From Mesorhizobium amorphae CCNWGS0123 (GTDB lineage: Bacteria; Pseudomonadota; Alphaproteobacteria; Rhizobiales; Rhizobiaceae), in assembly GCF_001686985.1 (NCBI RefSeq), contig NZ_CP015318.1, positions 4,586,001 through 4,650,000 on the forward strand: DNA of 64,000 nucleotides, in the 5' to 3' direction. The translations under genes were made by a program, and so were the position numbers. A model generated the notes under the pieces. The model was not told the DNA's origin. It made no database searches and was given only the letters and a program-made list of their open reading frames with translations. Shown piece by piece: positions 16,599 to 25,105 of the stretch; positions within the stretch are counted from its first letter, which is position 1, and each line of letters begins with the position of its first letter.

Positions 16599-18713
16599 CT
16601 ACCGGTTACCGCCCAGCGCCGAGGCAAGGCGCACAAGCGACAGGAATTCCGACCTGTACCCAAACGGGTCGGCTCCTCGGGCGGCGGTGGCAATCTCGAT
16701 GATCTTGTCGTAACCGAACTTCGCGGTCGCATCCTCGTCGCGCAACTTCTGGCCGAAGGCTGCGACAGCGACGGAGAAGCGCTGGTCGGTGCCGGCCTGG
16801 TCGAAGGACGCGACCTCATTGGCCGAGGTGACCGGCGTCGTGATCAGCTTCGAAACGTCCTCATTGGGCAGTTTGTAGCGGATTTTGACGAAGGCATATT
16901 CGTCCGCATTGGCGACGCCGCCATTGTTCACCGTTGCCTGGCCATAGCGCAGCGGGTCGATCTGCTCGCCGCCACTCCCTTTCGGCGTGATCTCGTAGAT
17001 CGCCGTCACCGAATGTCCGGAACCGATGTCGCCCGCATCGACGCGATCGTTGTTGAAGTCCTCGCGATTGAGCGCGCGGGTTTCATAGCCGATCAGCCGG
17101 TACTCCGAGACCTTGTTCGGATTGAACTCGACCTGGATCTTCACGTCCTTGGCGATGGTGAACAGCGTCGAGGACGCGTCTTCGACCAGGACCTTCTCGG
17201 CCTCGGCGAGCGTATCGATATAGGCGGCGGTGCCGTTGCCGTTCTGGGCGATGGTCTGCATCATCTGATCGTTCAAATTGCCGCGACCGAAGCCGAACAC
17301 CGACAGGAAGACGCCGGTCTTGCGCTCCTGCTCGATCAATCGCTTCAGGTCGTCGTCATCTGTCTGCCCGACATTGAAGTCGCCGTCTGTGGCGAGCATC
17401 ACACGGTTGACGCCGTCCTTGACGAAGGATTTCTGCGCCAGCCTGTAGGCTTCCTTGATACCCGCCTCACCGGCTGTGCTGCCGCCGGGCGTCAAGGTGT
17501 CGATGGCATGGAGGATCTTGTCCTTCTCGGTAGCCTTGGTCGGCTCCAGGACGGTGCCGGCATCACCGGCATAGGTGACGATCGAGACGGTGTCGTCAGG
17601 CTTCAGCTTGCTGACCAGCAGGCGGAAGGCCGACTGCAAGAGCGGCAGCTTGTCCTGTTCGTTCATAGAGCCCGACACGTCGATCAGGAACACCAGATTG
17701 GCCTTTGGCTGCTCGACCGACTTGACGTCAAAGCCCTTGATGGCGACGTGCATCAGCTTGGTGTGCTCGTTCCACGGGGTTGGCATGACGCTGACGGTCG
17801 AGTTGAACGGAGTCGATGCGGAGTCCGGCCCCTTCCAATCATAGGGGAAGTAGTTGACCATCTCCTCGACCCGGACCGTATCGGCTTGCGGCAGATAACC
17901 TTCCTTCAGCGAGCGCCGCACGAAAGAATAGGAGGCGGTGTCGACGTCGATCGAGAAGGTCGAAACCGGATCCTCGAGTGCGGCATGCACCGGATTGCTC
18001 TTGAAGCCCTCGACACGATCGTTGTTTTCCGGTTGCGGCAGCAACTGATCCACGGGCGCGGTCGACGGCTGCACCATCAACTTGGACTCGGCTGTCGTGC
18101 CAGGGATGCGGCCCCGCGCGGCATCCGCCGGGGCCGAGGCGCCACCATCGAGGGCAACCACGCCGTTGGCCGTCGGCGCAGGCGCCGGCTCGGTGCGCTG
18201 AAGCGCGTCCTGCCGCACCAGGCCACCCACTTCCTGCGCTTCGGATTTCGGCTGCGAAGCCGGCGCGCCCAGCTCTTCCGCAGCGTCGCGGCTTTCGCTG
18301 TCGGTGTCTTTCTTCAGCTTGTCGGCCTCGGCAGGCACCGGCTTCACCGTCGCCGGCCCGTTGGTCGCCGGCTTGTCGGCCAGCGTCTCCGTGATCTTCT
18401 CGTCGCCGGCGAATGTCGACGGCTGTTCCCTCAGCATGTGGAAGGTGGCGTATCCGGCGATCGGCAGGGCGACGAGCCCGGCAAGGGCCGGCGTGGCGAT
18501 GAGTTTCTTTTGCATGATCTCTCTCCAGAGCTTTTGTGCTCGCTCTGTGAGACGAAGCCCGCCAACCGATCCTTGGGCGGCGGCAAAAGTTTTTTCTTCC
18601 AAATCATAGGCGCGCATGGCGGCCGCGAAGGCACGCGCCTTGGCGTCCTCGCCGGGTGCCGGTGCTGCGATGTCGCGCAGCCTCTCGAGTTCGTTGTCGT
18701 CGACCATGGTCAC
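16599..18713 (-). CDS. von Willebrand factor A domain protein (YfbK-like, DUF3520) with cytoplasmic N-terminus
   Basis: Membrane-anchored VWA protein of 704 residues. Residues 1-70 are soluble and charged, followed by one membrane segment (LIATPALAGLVALPIAGYA, about 72-90), a proline/alanine-rich linker (about 95-215), a YfbK-type N-terminal domain (FSIDVDTASYSFVRR), the VWA domain with the metal site DVSGSM and a C-terminal DUF3520 region. The start is GTG at 18713 in a GTGA overlap with the sigma factor stop, so translation is coupled; ATG two codons on is the alternative. The cytosolic N-terminus beside an ECF sigma factor suggests a sigma-regulator role, which is inference. Confidence 0.88.
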   Translation of the reverse strand: MTMVDDNELERLRDIAAPAPGEDAKARAFAAAMRAYDLEEKTFAAAQGSVGGLRLTERAQKLWREIMQKKLIATPALAGLVALPIAGYATFHMLREQPSTFAGDEKITETLADKPATNGPATVKPVPAEADKLKKDTDSESRDAAEELGAPASQPKSEAQEVGGLVRQDALQRTEPAPAPTANGVVALDGGASAPADAARGRIPGTTAESKLMVQPSTAPVDQLLPQPENNDRVEGFKSNPVHAALEDPVSTFSIDVDTASYSFVRRSLKEGYLPQADTVRVEEMVNYFPYDWKGPDSASTPFNSTVSVMPTPWNEHTKLMHVAIKGFDVKSVEQPKANLVFLIDVSGSMNEQDKLPLLQSAFRLLVSKLKPDDTVSIVTYAGDAGTVLEPTKATEKDKILHAIDTLTPGGSTAGEAGIKEAYRLAQKSFVKDGVNRVMLATDGDFNVGQTDDDDLKRLIEQERKTGVFLSVFGFGRGNLNDQMMQTIAQNGNGTAAYIDTLAEAEKVLVEDASSTLFTIAKDVKIQVEFNPNKVSEYRLIGYETRALNREDFNNDRVDAGDIGSGHSVTAIYEITPKGSGGEQIDPLRYGQATVNNGGVANADEYAFVKIRYKLPNEDVSKLITTPVTSANEVASFDQAGTDQRFSVAVAAFGQKLRDEDATAKFGYDKIIEIATAARGADPFGYRSEFLSLVRLASALGGNR

Positions 18714-19273
18714 ACTTCCCCGGCTGAACGCATCAAGATCTTCAGCCGTTTCTTCGCTTCATGGATATGCCAGGAAACCGTCGTCTCCGAGATCGCCATC
18801 GCCTCGGCGGCGGCCGCGTGGCTCAAGCCTTCGCCATAGACCAGAAGCACCGCGTCGCGCTGCTTGTCCGGCAGCTTGCGCACCGCTACCCACAGCGCCT
18901 CGGCCGGATCCTCCGGATCGTCTTCGGCCTCGCCCGAGATCAGCGCGTGCACGCCATAGGCTTCGGTCTTTGCGGTGTCGCGGGCGGTCTTGCGCATCAT
19001 GTCACGCGCCGCGTTCAGCGTCATGGTGTAGAGCCATGTCGTGAAGGCGCCGCGGCCATGATAGTCGCGGATCGCGCGGCCGAGCCTGACACAGACTTCC
19101 TGGGCGATATCCTCGGCGTCGGCCTTCCTGCCGCACCAGCGATAGGCGGCGCGATAGACGAAGCCGTAGTGCCTTTCGAGCAATTTGCCGAAGGCACCCC
19201 TGTCTCCGCCCTTCGCCCGCCCGATCAATTCGGCGTCGGAGGCTTCGCTTTCGTCGAGCATCATCGCCATCAT
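18710..19273 (-). CDS. ECF-type RNA polymerase sigma factor
   Basis: Extracytoplasmic-function sigma factor of 187 residues. Region 2 (about 25-95) includes YGFVYRAAYRWCGRKADAEDIAQEV and FTTWLYTMTLNAARD. Region 4 (about 130-180) includes LPDKQRDAVLLVYGEGLSHAAAAEAM and the HTH ETTVSWHIHEAKKRL. The first residues MMAMM give several possible starts. It is upstream of, and overlaps by four bases, the VWA membrane protein, so the two are one operon. The acidic stretch EAEDDPEDPAE between regions is unusual but harmless. The signal it responds to is unknown. Confidence 0.92.
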   Translation of the reverse strand: MMAMMLDESEASDAELIGRAKGGDRGAFGKLLERHYGFVYRAAYRWCGRKADAEDIAQEVCVRLGRAIRDYHGRGAFTTWLYTMTLNAARDMMRKTARDTAKTEAYGVHALISGEAEDDPEDPAEALWVAVRKLPDKQRDAVLLVYGEGLSHAAAAEAMAISETTVSWHIHEAKKRLKILMRSAGEV

Positions 19274-19377
19274 TTGCCTGTTGGACGCAGGCTAATGGCG
19301 ATTCCTTGGGGTGATGGAAAGATTTTTTTCGGAAACGGTCGGGTCGTGTCCCTGACCAGCCCAGAACCCGTTCCCGC

Positions 19378-19406
19378 TTGACATATCCATATCCCGACAG
19401 TTATAC
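19378..19406 (+). promoter_or_regulatory. Near-consensus sigma70 promoter of the ArsR operon
   Basis: TTGACA (19378-19383), exact 17-base spacer, TTATAC (19401-19406), then the ArsR-family ATG at 19440. This is the best sigma70 match seen in the window. Such a strong promoter suits an operon normally held off by its own ArsR repressor. Confidence 0.75.
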
Positions 19407-19439
19407 GTCAATCAATAGCCAGCAGGTTATCGATCACAG

Positions 19440-19763
19440 ATGCCGAACGCTCATGATGTCCTCTTCAGAACCCTGGCCGATCCGACCCGGCGCGCTATCT
19501 TCGAGCGCCTGTGCCGGGAAGGAGAGCAGACTGTCGGCGCACTGACGTCTCAATCCGGAGTCTCGCAACCAGCCGTCTCAAAGCATCTCGGCCTTCTGAG
19601 GCAGGCCGGGCTGGTGCGCGACCGCCATGAAGGACGACAGACCCATTATAGCGCCCAGCTCGGCGCGCTTTCGCCGCTGATCGACTGGACAAGCCAGATG
19701 GCCGGGTTCTGGGAAACCCGGTTCGACGAACTCGAAGACCTGCTTAAAAGAATGGACCAATGA
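19440..19763 (+). CDS. ArsR-family transcriptional repressor
   Basis: Small winged-helix repressor of 107 residues. The HTH is GALTSQSGVSQPAVSKHLGLLRQAGLV, followed by the wing DRHEGRQTHYSAQ. No CxC metal site is present, so it is probably not a metal sensor; it belongs to the subgroup that precedes AHSA1/SRPBCC genes. It overlaps the SRPBCC gene by four bases (ATGA at 19760-19763) and heads a six-gene rightward operon from a near-consensus promoter, implying autorepression. Confidence 0.92.
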   Translation: MPNAHDVLFRTLADPTRRAIFERLCREGEQTVGALTSQSGVSQPAVSKHLGLLRQAGLVRDRHEGRQTHYSAQLGALSPLIDWTSQMAGFWETRFDELEDLLKRMDQ

Positions 19764-20170
19764 CCAATACTGCGACCGAAACCCGCGCCGTCATTGTCGA
19801 ACGTGAAATCCCTTTTCCGCCGGAAAAGATCTGGCGCGCGCTCACCCAACCGCACCTGATCGGGGAGTGGCTCATGAAGAACAACTTCAAGCCGGTCGTG
19901 GACCATCGTTTCAGTCTTAGCGCGGACTGGGGCGCCGTCGACTGCCAGGTCCAGACAGTCGAGCCCAACAAGACGCTGTCCTACACGTGGGACACCAAGG
20001 ATCTCGAGAGCGTGGTCACCTGGACGCTCACGCCTACGAGCGCTGGGACCCATTTGCGCATGGAGCAGACGGGCTTCCGGGCGGATCAACGGCCATATTA
20101 CCAGGGCGCCACGGTCGGGTGGCAACGATTCCTTACCGCCCTTGAGCAGGTCCTGGCGCGGATAGACTGA
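19760..20170 (+). CDS. SRPBCC (AHSA1-like) domain protein
   Basis: START-like ligand-binding fold of 136 residues related to the Aha1 C-terminal domain. Typical features are the opening REIPFPPEKIWRALTQPHLIGEWLM, DWGAVDCQVQTVEPNKTLSYTW and the C-terminal GATVGWQRFLTALEQVL. It probably binds a hydrophobic ligand. ArsR-AHSA1 pairs are widespread in bacteria, usually uncharacterised. Its start overlaps the ArsR stop, so translation is coupled. Confidence 0.9.
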   Translation: MTNTATETRAVIVEREIPFPPEKIWRALTQPHLIGEWLMKNNFKPVVDHRFSLSADWGAVDCQVQTVEPNKTLSYTWDTKDLESVVTWTLTPTSAGTHLRMEQTGFRADQRPYYQGATVGWQRFLTALEQVLARID

Positions 20171-20234
20171 ATTCAAAGCACACACCGTGTTCACAGAGCG
20201 GTACACCGCTGACGAGACCAATGGAGGAGATACG

Positions 20235-20627
20235 ATGAAGATCAAGCTGACCAGCGTCTACGTGGACGACCAGGAAAAAGCCCTGGGCTTCTACACCGAC
20301 GTGCTGGGCTTCACCAAGAAGGCCGATTTCAGCAACGGGCCGTATCGCTGGCTGACCGTGGCTTCACCTGACGAGCCTGAAGGAACCGAGCTGCAGCTGG
20401 CGCTCAACGACAATCCGGCGGCCAAGGCCTACCAGCAGGCCATATTCAAGCAGGGCCAGCCCGCGCTGATGTTCTTCACCGACGACGTCAAGGGCGACTA
20501 TGAGCGCATCAAGGGGCGCGGCGCCGGTTTCGCCATGCCGCCTACCGAAGTGACCGGCTCGACCATCGCCCAGTTGAACGACACCTGCGGCAACCTCGTC
20601 CAGATCACTCAGCTGGCGCGCTGGTAG
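20235..20627 (+). CDS. VOC family protein (glyoxalase/bleomycin-resistance fold)
   Basis: Vicinal oxygen chelate protein of 130 residues, beginning MKIKLTSVYVDDQEKALGFY with the next conserved block LGFTKKADFS. The ATG at 20235 has the strong Shine-Dalgarno GGAGGAGA just upstream; an upstream ATG at 20187 would add 16 unconserved residues and is rejected. The remaining VOC features are EGTELQLALND and the C-terminal DTCGNLVQI. It is likely a metal-dependent lyase, isomerase or binding protein of unknown substrate, third in the ArsR operon. Confidence 0.9.
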   Translation: MKIKLTSVYVDDQEKALGFYTDVLGFTKKADFSNGPYRWLTVASPDEPEGTELQLALNDNPAAKAYQQAIFKQGQPALMFFTDDVKGDYERIKGRGAGFAMPPTEVTGSTIAQLNDTCGNLVQITQLARW

Positions 20628-20661
20628 GGCGGCCCGACATTCGTTTTTAGAGGAGGTCGCA

Positions 20662-20883
20662 TTGAACTTTAGCAAGTGGATTCGCCAGATTCACCGTTGG
20701 CTGTCGATCATCTTTACGCTGACCGTCATCGCCAACTTCGTCGCCATGGGATTGGGGGAGCCTCCCGCCTGGGTGGTCTATTCGCCGCTCCTGCCGCTCT
20801 TCCTGCTGCTGTTTTCCGGCCTGTACATGTTCGTGTTGCCATATGTCGCCCGGTCGACTGACGAGCAACGCGCGGGCGGATAG
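20662..20883 (+). CDS. Small two-helix membrane protein
   Basis: Protein of 73 residues starting with TTG at 20662, supported by AGGAGG 6 bases upstream. Two hydrophobic helices (about 13-32 and 38-62) are separated by GLGEPPAWVVYSP, so both ends are probably on the same side of the membrane. It begins with a short basic segment (KWIRQIHRW). Similar small proteins accompany ArsR-AHSA1 operons in rhizobia. The function is unknown. Confidence 0.8.
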   Translation: MNFSKWIRQIHRWLSIIFTLTVIANFVAMGLGEPPAWVVYSPLLPLFLLLFSGLYMFVLPYVARSTDEQRAGG

Positions 20884-20891
20884 GAGGCACG

Positions 20892-21341
20892 ATGGCCAAG
20901 GCACACCGGAAATCGACGTCCCCCGAGCAGGTCGGCACGAAGCCGGCCCTGCTTTCGGGAGGCAATCCGCAGATCGCGAAGGCCTATGGCGACGCCCCGG
21001 TGCAGGCCTACATCGCAGCCATGCCGGGCTGGAAGAGCGACGTCGGGCGCCGCCTCGACGCGCTCATCGAGCGCACCGTGCCGGTCGTGCACAAGGCAGT
21101 CAAATGGAACTCGCCGCTCTATGGCATCGAGGGCCAGGGCTGGTTCCTCGGCATCCATTGCTTCACGAAATACGTCAAAGTGGCTTTCTTCCGCGGCGCG
21201 TCACTGCATCCCGTCCCGCCTGGCGCTTCCAAGACCAAGGAAACGCGCTACCTCGACATCCACGTGGACGACGAGCTCGACGAAGCCCAGTTCGCCGCTT
21301 GGGTGAAGCAAGCCAGCCAATTGCCCGGCGAACGAATGTGA
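20892..21341 (+). CDS. DUF1801 domain protein 1
   Basis: DUF1801 (YdhG-like) protein of 149 residues. The core runs from about 40 to 140 with VHKAVKWNSPLYGIEGQGWFLGIHCF and VKVAFFRGASL; the first 35 residues are polar. It starts 8 bases after the membrane protein stop, behind AGGAGG. A second DUF1801 gene follows 34 bases on. The biochemical role is not known; family members are small iron-chaperone-like or frataxin-like folds. Confidence 0.9.
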   Translation: MAKAHRKSTSPEQVGTKPALLSGGNPQIAKAYGDAPVQAYIAAMPGWKSDVGRRLDALIERTVPVVHKAVKWNSPLYGIEGQGWFLGIHCFTKYVKVAFFRGASLHPVPPGASKTKETRYLDIHVDDELDEAQFAAWVKQASQLPGERM

Positions 21342-21375
21342 GCGGCGCTACAACAAAGGAGGAATCGACGACACC

Positions 21376-21783
21376 ATGAAGAAGAGCGGCTCGACGGAAG
21401 GAACCAGTGGGAAGTCTCCCTCTCAGCTCATCGATGCGAGAATCGAGGAGCTGGGTGATTGGCGCGGCGAGATGCTTGCCAGGCTGCGAGCGCTCATCAA
21501 GCAGGCCGACCCCGAAGTGGTCGAGGAATGGAAATGGCGCGGCGTTCCGGTGTGGGAACATGCCGGCATCATCTGCACCGGCGAGACCTACAAGGCTGTC
21601 GTCAAGATGACCTTTGCCAAGGGCGCGGCGCTGGAAGACCCATCCGGTCTCTTCAACTCCAGCCTCGAAGGCAACACCAGGCGCGCCATCGACTTCCATG
21701 AAGGCGAGACGATCAACGAGGAAGCCCTAAAGGCGCTCATCCGCGCCGCCGTGGCCTTGAACACGTCGGTGCGACGTCGATGA
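21376..21783 (+). CDS. DUF1801 domain protein 2
   Basis: Second DUF1801 protein, 135 residues, last gene of the ArsR operon. Conserved stretch PEVVEEWKWRGVPVWEHAGIICTGETYKAVVKMTFAKGA, equivalent to the VKWNSPLYG core of its neighbour. A perfect AAAGGAGG site precedes the ATG. It is diverged from the upstream copy, so it looks like an old duplication rather than a recent one. The following leftward dienelactone hydrolase gene ends 14 bases away. Confidence 0.9.
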   Translation: MKKSGSTEGTSGKSPSQLIDARIEELGDWRGEMLARLRALIKQADPEVVEEWKWRGVPVWEHAGIICTGETYKAVVKMTFAKGAALEDPSGLFNSSLEGNTRRAIDFHEGETINEEALKALIRAAVALNTSVRRR

Positions 21784-21797
21784 AACGGGCTGCGCGG

Positions 21798-22529
21798 CTA
21801 CCCTAAAGATTCCGCAAACAGTGTGATCAACCGCTTCCAATGGCGCTCGGCGCCGGCAGCGTCATAGACGCTGTGGTCCGGCACGCACCAGCCATGCCCC
21901 ATGCCGACATAGTTCTCGATGACATGGTCGACTTCAGCCACCCGCAATGCCTCGGCCAGTCGCGCCGACTGTTCCGGCGGGAAGCTGCGGTCGATACCCG
22001 ATGTGCCGACATAGACACGCGCCTTGATCGACGCCGCCTTGCGATGCGGGCTATCGGGAGCATCGCTGGCCAGATTGCCGCCATGGAAACTGGCCGCGGC
22101 AACGATGCGATCGGGATAGGTCGCCGCAGCATTCAGCGCCCGCGCGCCGCCCATGCAATAGCCGACGACACCAACCGGCCCGGCGACACCTTCAGCAACC
22201 AGCGCATCGAGGAAGGCGCTGCCGTCGCGAATGGTCATGTCCTGCGTCGTGCCGCCGCTCAAGGCCGACAGCCCAGCCTTGCTCTTTTCCTCGGCAAAGG
22301 CCGTCTTGGGATCGAACGGGCCATAGGGCACGTTGCGATAGAAGAGATCGGGCACCAGCACGGCATAGCCATTTCCGGCGAGGCGCTCGGCCATCTGGTC
22401 GAGCGCCGGACGCGGGCCGAAAACATCCATGTAGAGGATGACGCCAGCCTTGGCTGTGGCCGCCGGACGAAACAGCCCCGCTCTGGCCGAGCCGTCCTGC
22501 GTCTTGATCTCAATTTCCTGCTTCGCCAT
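21798..22529 (-). CDS. Dienelactone hydrolase family protein
   Basis: Alpha/beta hydrolase of 243 residues in the dienelactone hydrolase family. The nucleophile is the cysteine in GYCMGG, and the histidine is in GMGHGW near the C-terminus; the acid lies in the segment with KARVYVGTSGID. The start MAKQEIEIKTQDG at 22529 matches the family; longer frames add an unconserved extension. It is downstream of the iron-sulfur protein and mttB-2, with about 110 bases between, so it may share their transcript. The substrate is unknown. Confidence 0.9.
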   Translation of the reverse strand: MAKQEIEIKTQDGSARAGLFRPAATAKAGVILYMDVFGPRPALDQMAERLAGNGYAVLVPDLFYRNVPYGPFDPKTAFAEEKSKAGLSALSGGTTQDMTIRDGSAFLDALVAEGVAGPVGVVGYCMGGARALNAAATYPDRIVAAASFHGGNLASDAPDSPHRKAASIKARVYVGTSGIDRSFPPEQSARLAEALRVAEVDHVIENYVGMGHGWCVPDHSVYDAAGAERHWKRLITLFAESLG

Positions 22530-22637
22530 CACGCGCTCCATTGCCTTTGCTGCGCGATAGATATCCGCGCAGGCTTGCACGGCAAGTCATAAGCTGGCCG
22601 TGCCATTCAAGATTTCGTGCGGCATGGGGGAACTGAA

Positions 22638-23318
22638 CTAGAGGCCAGCGAAACTTGCCATGTGAAAGGCCTGAACCTCCGGAGGGTAACGATAGGCCGT
22701 GCCGTAGGGACAGGCATTGCGGTCGAGGCAACCACCCGTCCGACACGGCGCGCCATTCGCGCCCCGCACATGTGCAAGACAAGCCTGATAGGCAAAGCCA
22801 TCCAGGGAATAGGCGTCGACCGGACAGGATTTCAGGCAAGGCTTTTCGACACATGCGTCGCAAAGGTGAATCGCTTCCTGAATTTCCGGAAACGCGATCC
22901 CATCCTCGAACAACAGCGCGCCGCGATAGGCATGCCATAGCCCGTAGCGCGGATGCATGAGGATGCCGAGAGGCGACGGCTTTAGCTTCTCCGCCCGCAT
23001 CGCCCATTGCTGGAACGGCAGATAGGGCCGGTCGGAAGGCGAGACGGCACGCGCGCCAAAATCTTTCGCGACCGCGCCAATCACCTCGCGCGCCCAGGTG
23101 TCGAGCGGGTTGGCCATGGTCTGCGGTTGCCTCTCGCGCCAGCGCAGGAAATGCGGCCACGGCGCAGCACCCGCCTGCCCCACCAGGAGGGCAGATTTGG
23201 CCGACAGGCCTGTCGGACCGGAAGGGGCCTCCTCGTCATCGGCGAAAATGAAGCCGCCGCGCAAGACCAGGCCGTTATGCGCCAGCGCCGATACGATGCT
23301 TTCGATCGCGTCCCGCAA
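22638..23318 (-). CDS. Short 4Fe-4S ferredoxin-type protein, QueG-like C-terminal region
   Basis: Iron-sulfur protein of 226 residues. Eight cysteines form a two-cluster ferredoxin pattern: LCDACVEKPCLKSCPVDAY then CLAHVRGANGAPCRTGGCLDRNACPYG. The arrangement is related to the C-terminal part of epoxyqueuosine reductase QueG (a cobalamin and 4Fe-4S enzyme of about 380 residues), but the protein is much shorter. The start is TTG at 23318 with AAGGG 7 bases before it. Lying 96 bases downstream of mttB-2, it is a candidate electron carrier for reducing the corrinoid. That role is inferred from position. Confidence 0.82.
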   Translation of the reverse strand: MRDAIESIVSALAHNGLVLRGGFIFADDEEAPSGPTGLSAKSALLVGQAGAAPWPHFLRWRERQPQTMANPLDTWAREVIGAVAKDFGARAVSPSDRPYLPFQQWAMRAEKLKPSPLGILMHPRYGLWHAYRGALLFEDGIAFPEIQEAIHLCDACVEKPCLKSCPVDAYSLDGFAYQACLAHVRGANGAPCRTGGCLDRNACPYGTAYRYPPEVQAFHMASFAGL

Positions 23319-23414
23319 ACATCATCCCTTCTTGTCCGGATCGGAGAAGGCGCTCCGCCAGACTTCCTTGTGGATGATGTTGGCGACTTTAGCCCCGCCT
23401 GACTCGGGCTCCTT

Positions 23415-24989
23415 TCAAGTGAAGGCGTCGGGCATCGACCCCTTCTTCCTTGCGATGAAGTCCTTCAGCCCGTCATCGATGCCCTGATCGAGATGCGGCG
23501 CTTCATAGGTCTCCAGCCAGCGGCGGGCGAGTTCGTTGGCGCGCTGCGGCGCCGTCTTCTGGCCCTCGGCCAGCCACTGTTCGTAGGAATTGTTGTCGGC
23601 AATGCTGGAGCGGTAGAAGGCGGTCTGGAAATTGGCCTGCGTGTGGTCGCAGCCGAGATAGTGGCTACCCGGACCGACCTGGCGGATGGCGTCCATCGCC
23701 TGGCCGTTCTCGGACAGGTCGACGCCCTCGGAAAACTTCTGCGTCATGCCGAGCTGGTCGATATCCATCATGAACTTTTCGTAGCAGGAGGCGAGCCCGC
23801 CTTCGAGCCAGCCGGCCGAATGCAGCACGAAATTGGTGCCGGCAAGGATGGTCGAATTCAGCGTGTTGGCGCTTTCATAGGCGGCCTGCGCATCCGGGAT
23901 CTTCGAGGCGCAGAGCGAACCGCCGGTGCGGAACGGCAGGCCGAGCCGGCGCGCCAACTGTGCAGCGCCATAGGACACCAGCGATGGTTCCGGCGTGCCG
24001 AAGGTCGGCGCGCCCGACTGCATCGAGATCGACGAGGCGAAGGTGCCGAACAGCACCGGCGCGCCGGGACGGATCAACTGCGTGAACGAAGCGCCGGCCA
24101 GCACCTCGGCCAGCACCTGCGTCAGCGTGCCGGCGACCGTAACCGGGCTCATCGCGCCGGCCAGGATGAAGGGCGTGACGATGCAGGCCTGGTTGTGACG
24201 CGAATAGACTTTCAGCGCGCCGAGCATCGTCTCGTCGAACACCATCGGCGAGTTGGCATTGATCAGGCTGGTCAGCACCGTGTTGTTCTCGACGAAATCG
24301 TCGCCGAACACGATCTTGGCCATGGCAACCGTATCTTCGGCCCGCTCCGGCGCCGTCACCGAGCCCATGAACGGTTTGTCCGAGTAGCGGATGTGGCTGT
24401 AGACCATGTCGAGATGGCGCTTGTTGACCGGCACGTCGACCGGCTCGCACACCGTGCCGCCCGAATGGTGGATCGAGGGCGCCATATAGGCGAGCTTCAC
24501 GAAATTCTGGAAATCCTCGATCGTCGCGTAGCGGCGGTTGCCGTCGAGATCGCGCACGAAGGGCGGCCCGTAGACCGGCGCGAAGACGGTGGCGTTGCCG
24601 CCGATCTGCACCGAGCGCTCGGGGTTGCGGGCATGCTGGGTGTAGATCGACGGCGCGGTCTTGAGCAGCGAGCGGCAGAGCCCCTTGGGGAAATGCACGC
24701 GCTCGCCCTTGACGTCGGCGCCGGCCTCTTTCCAGAGCTGCAGCGCTTCGGCGTCATCGCGAAAAATGATGCCGATTTCTTCCAGCACCGTGTCGGTGTT
24801 CTTCTCGATCAGCGCCAGGCCTTCCTCGTCCAGCACCTCATAGATTTTGATCTTGCGCTTGATGTAGGTGAGCTGGGTGCCTGGGCCGCCGCCCGAGCGC
24901 GCCGCCCGCCGGGCAGCCGCTCCGCCGCTGGCGCCACGCCCGCGCCGCGCGTTTGACGCTTCCTGGTCGACTGCCGCGTGTTCGCTCAT
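23415..24989 (-). CDS. MttB-family (non-pyrrolysine) corrinoid methyltransferase, paralogue 2
   Basis: Second MttB-superfamily methyltransferase, 524 residues with no in-frame stop, so again not pyrrolysine-dependent. The core blocks parallel those of the 6387 gene: TPFILAGAMSPVTVAGTL, GAPTFGTPEPSLVS, AGWLEGGLASCYEK and VGPGSHYLGCDHTQ. The N-terminal 40 residues are alanine/arginine-rich. It is transcribed divergently from the corrinoid protein gene, 276 bases apart, and is the likely partner that methylates it. Betaine or a related quaternary amine is the expected substrate. Half-sites of a shared motif lie in the intergenic region. Confidence 0.93.
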   Translation of the reverse strand: MSEHAAVDQEASNARRGRGASGGAAARRAARSGGGPGTQLTYIKRKIKIYEVLDEEGLALIEKNTDTVLEEIGIIFRDDAEALQLWKEAGADVKGERVHFPKGLCRSLLKTAPSIYTQHARNPERSVQIGGNATVFAPVYGPPFVRDLDGNRRYATIEDFQNFVKLAYMAPSIHHSGGTVCEPVDVPVNKRHLDMVYSHIRYSDKPFMGSVTAPERAEDTVAMAKIVFGDDFVENNTVLTSLINANSPMVFDETMLGALKVYSRHNQACIVTPFILAGAMSPVTVAGTLTQVLAEVLAGASFTQLIRPGAPVLFGTFASSISMQSGAPTFGTPEPSLVSYGAAQLARRLGLPFRTGGSLCASKIPDAQAAYESANTLNSTILAGTNFVLHSAGWLEGGLASCYEKFMMDIDQLGMTQKFSEGVDLSENGQAMDAIRQVGPGSHYLGCDHTQANFQTAFYRSSIADNNSYEQWLAEGQKTAPQRANELARRWLETYEAPHLDQGIDDGLKDFIARKKGSMPDAFT

Positions 24990-25105
24990 GGTGGTTCTTC
25001 CCTAAATCTGTTCTTGTCTGAAATCCGCTGCGGCCGCATCTTGCCGCTCCTGCCCGGATCGTAGCCATGCACCCTATTCGAAACGGCCAGCCAGCGCCAA
25101 CGCCT

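Noticed and set aside
16452..18839. Rightward 795-residue frame opposite the VWA gene
   Set aside because: Begins inside the terminator hairpin and is a mirror of the VWA coding sequence.
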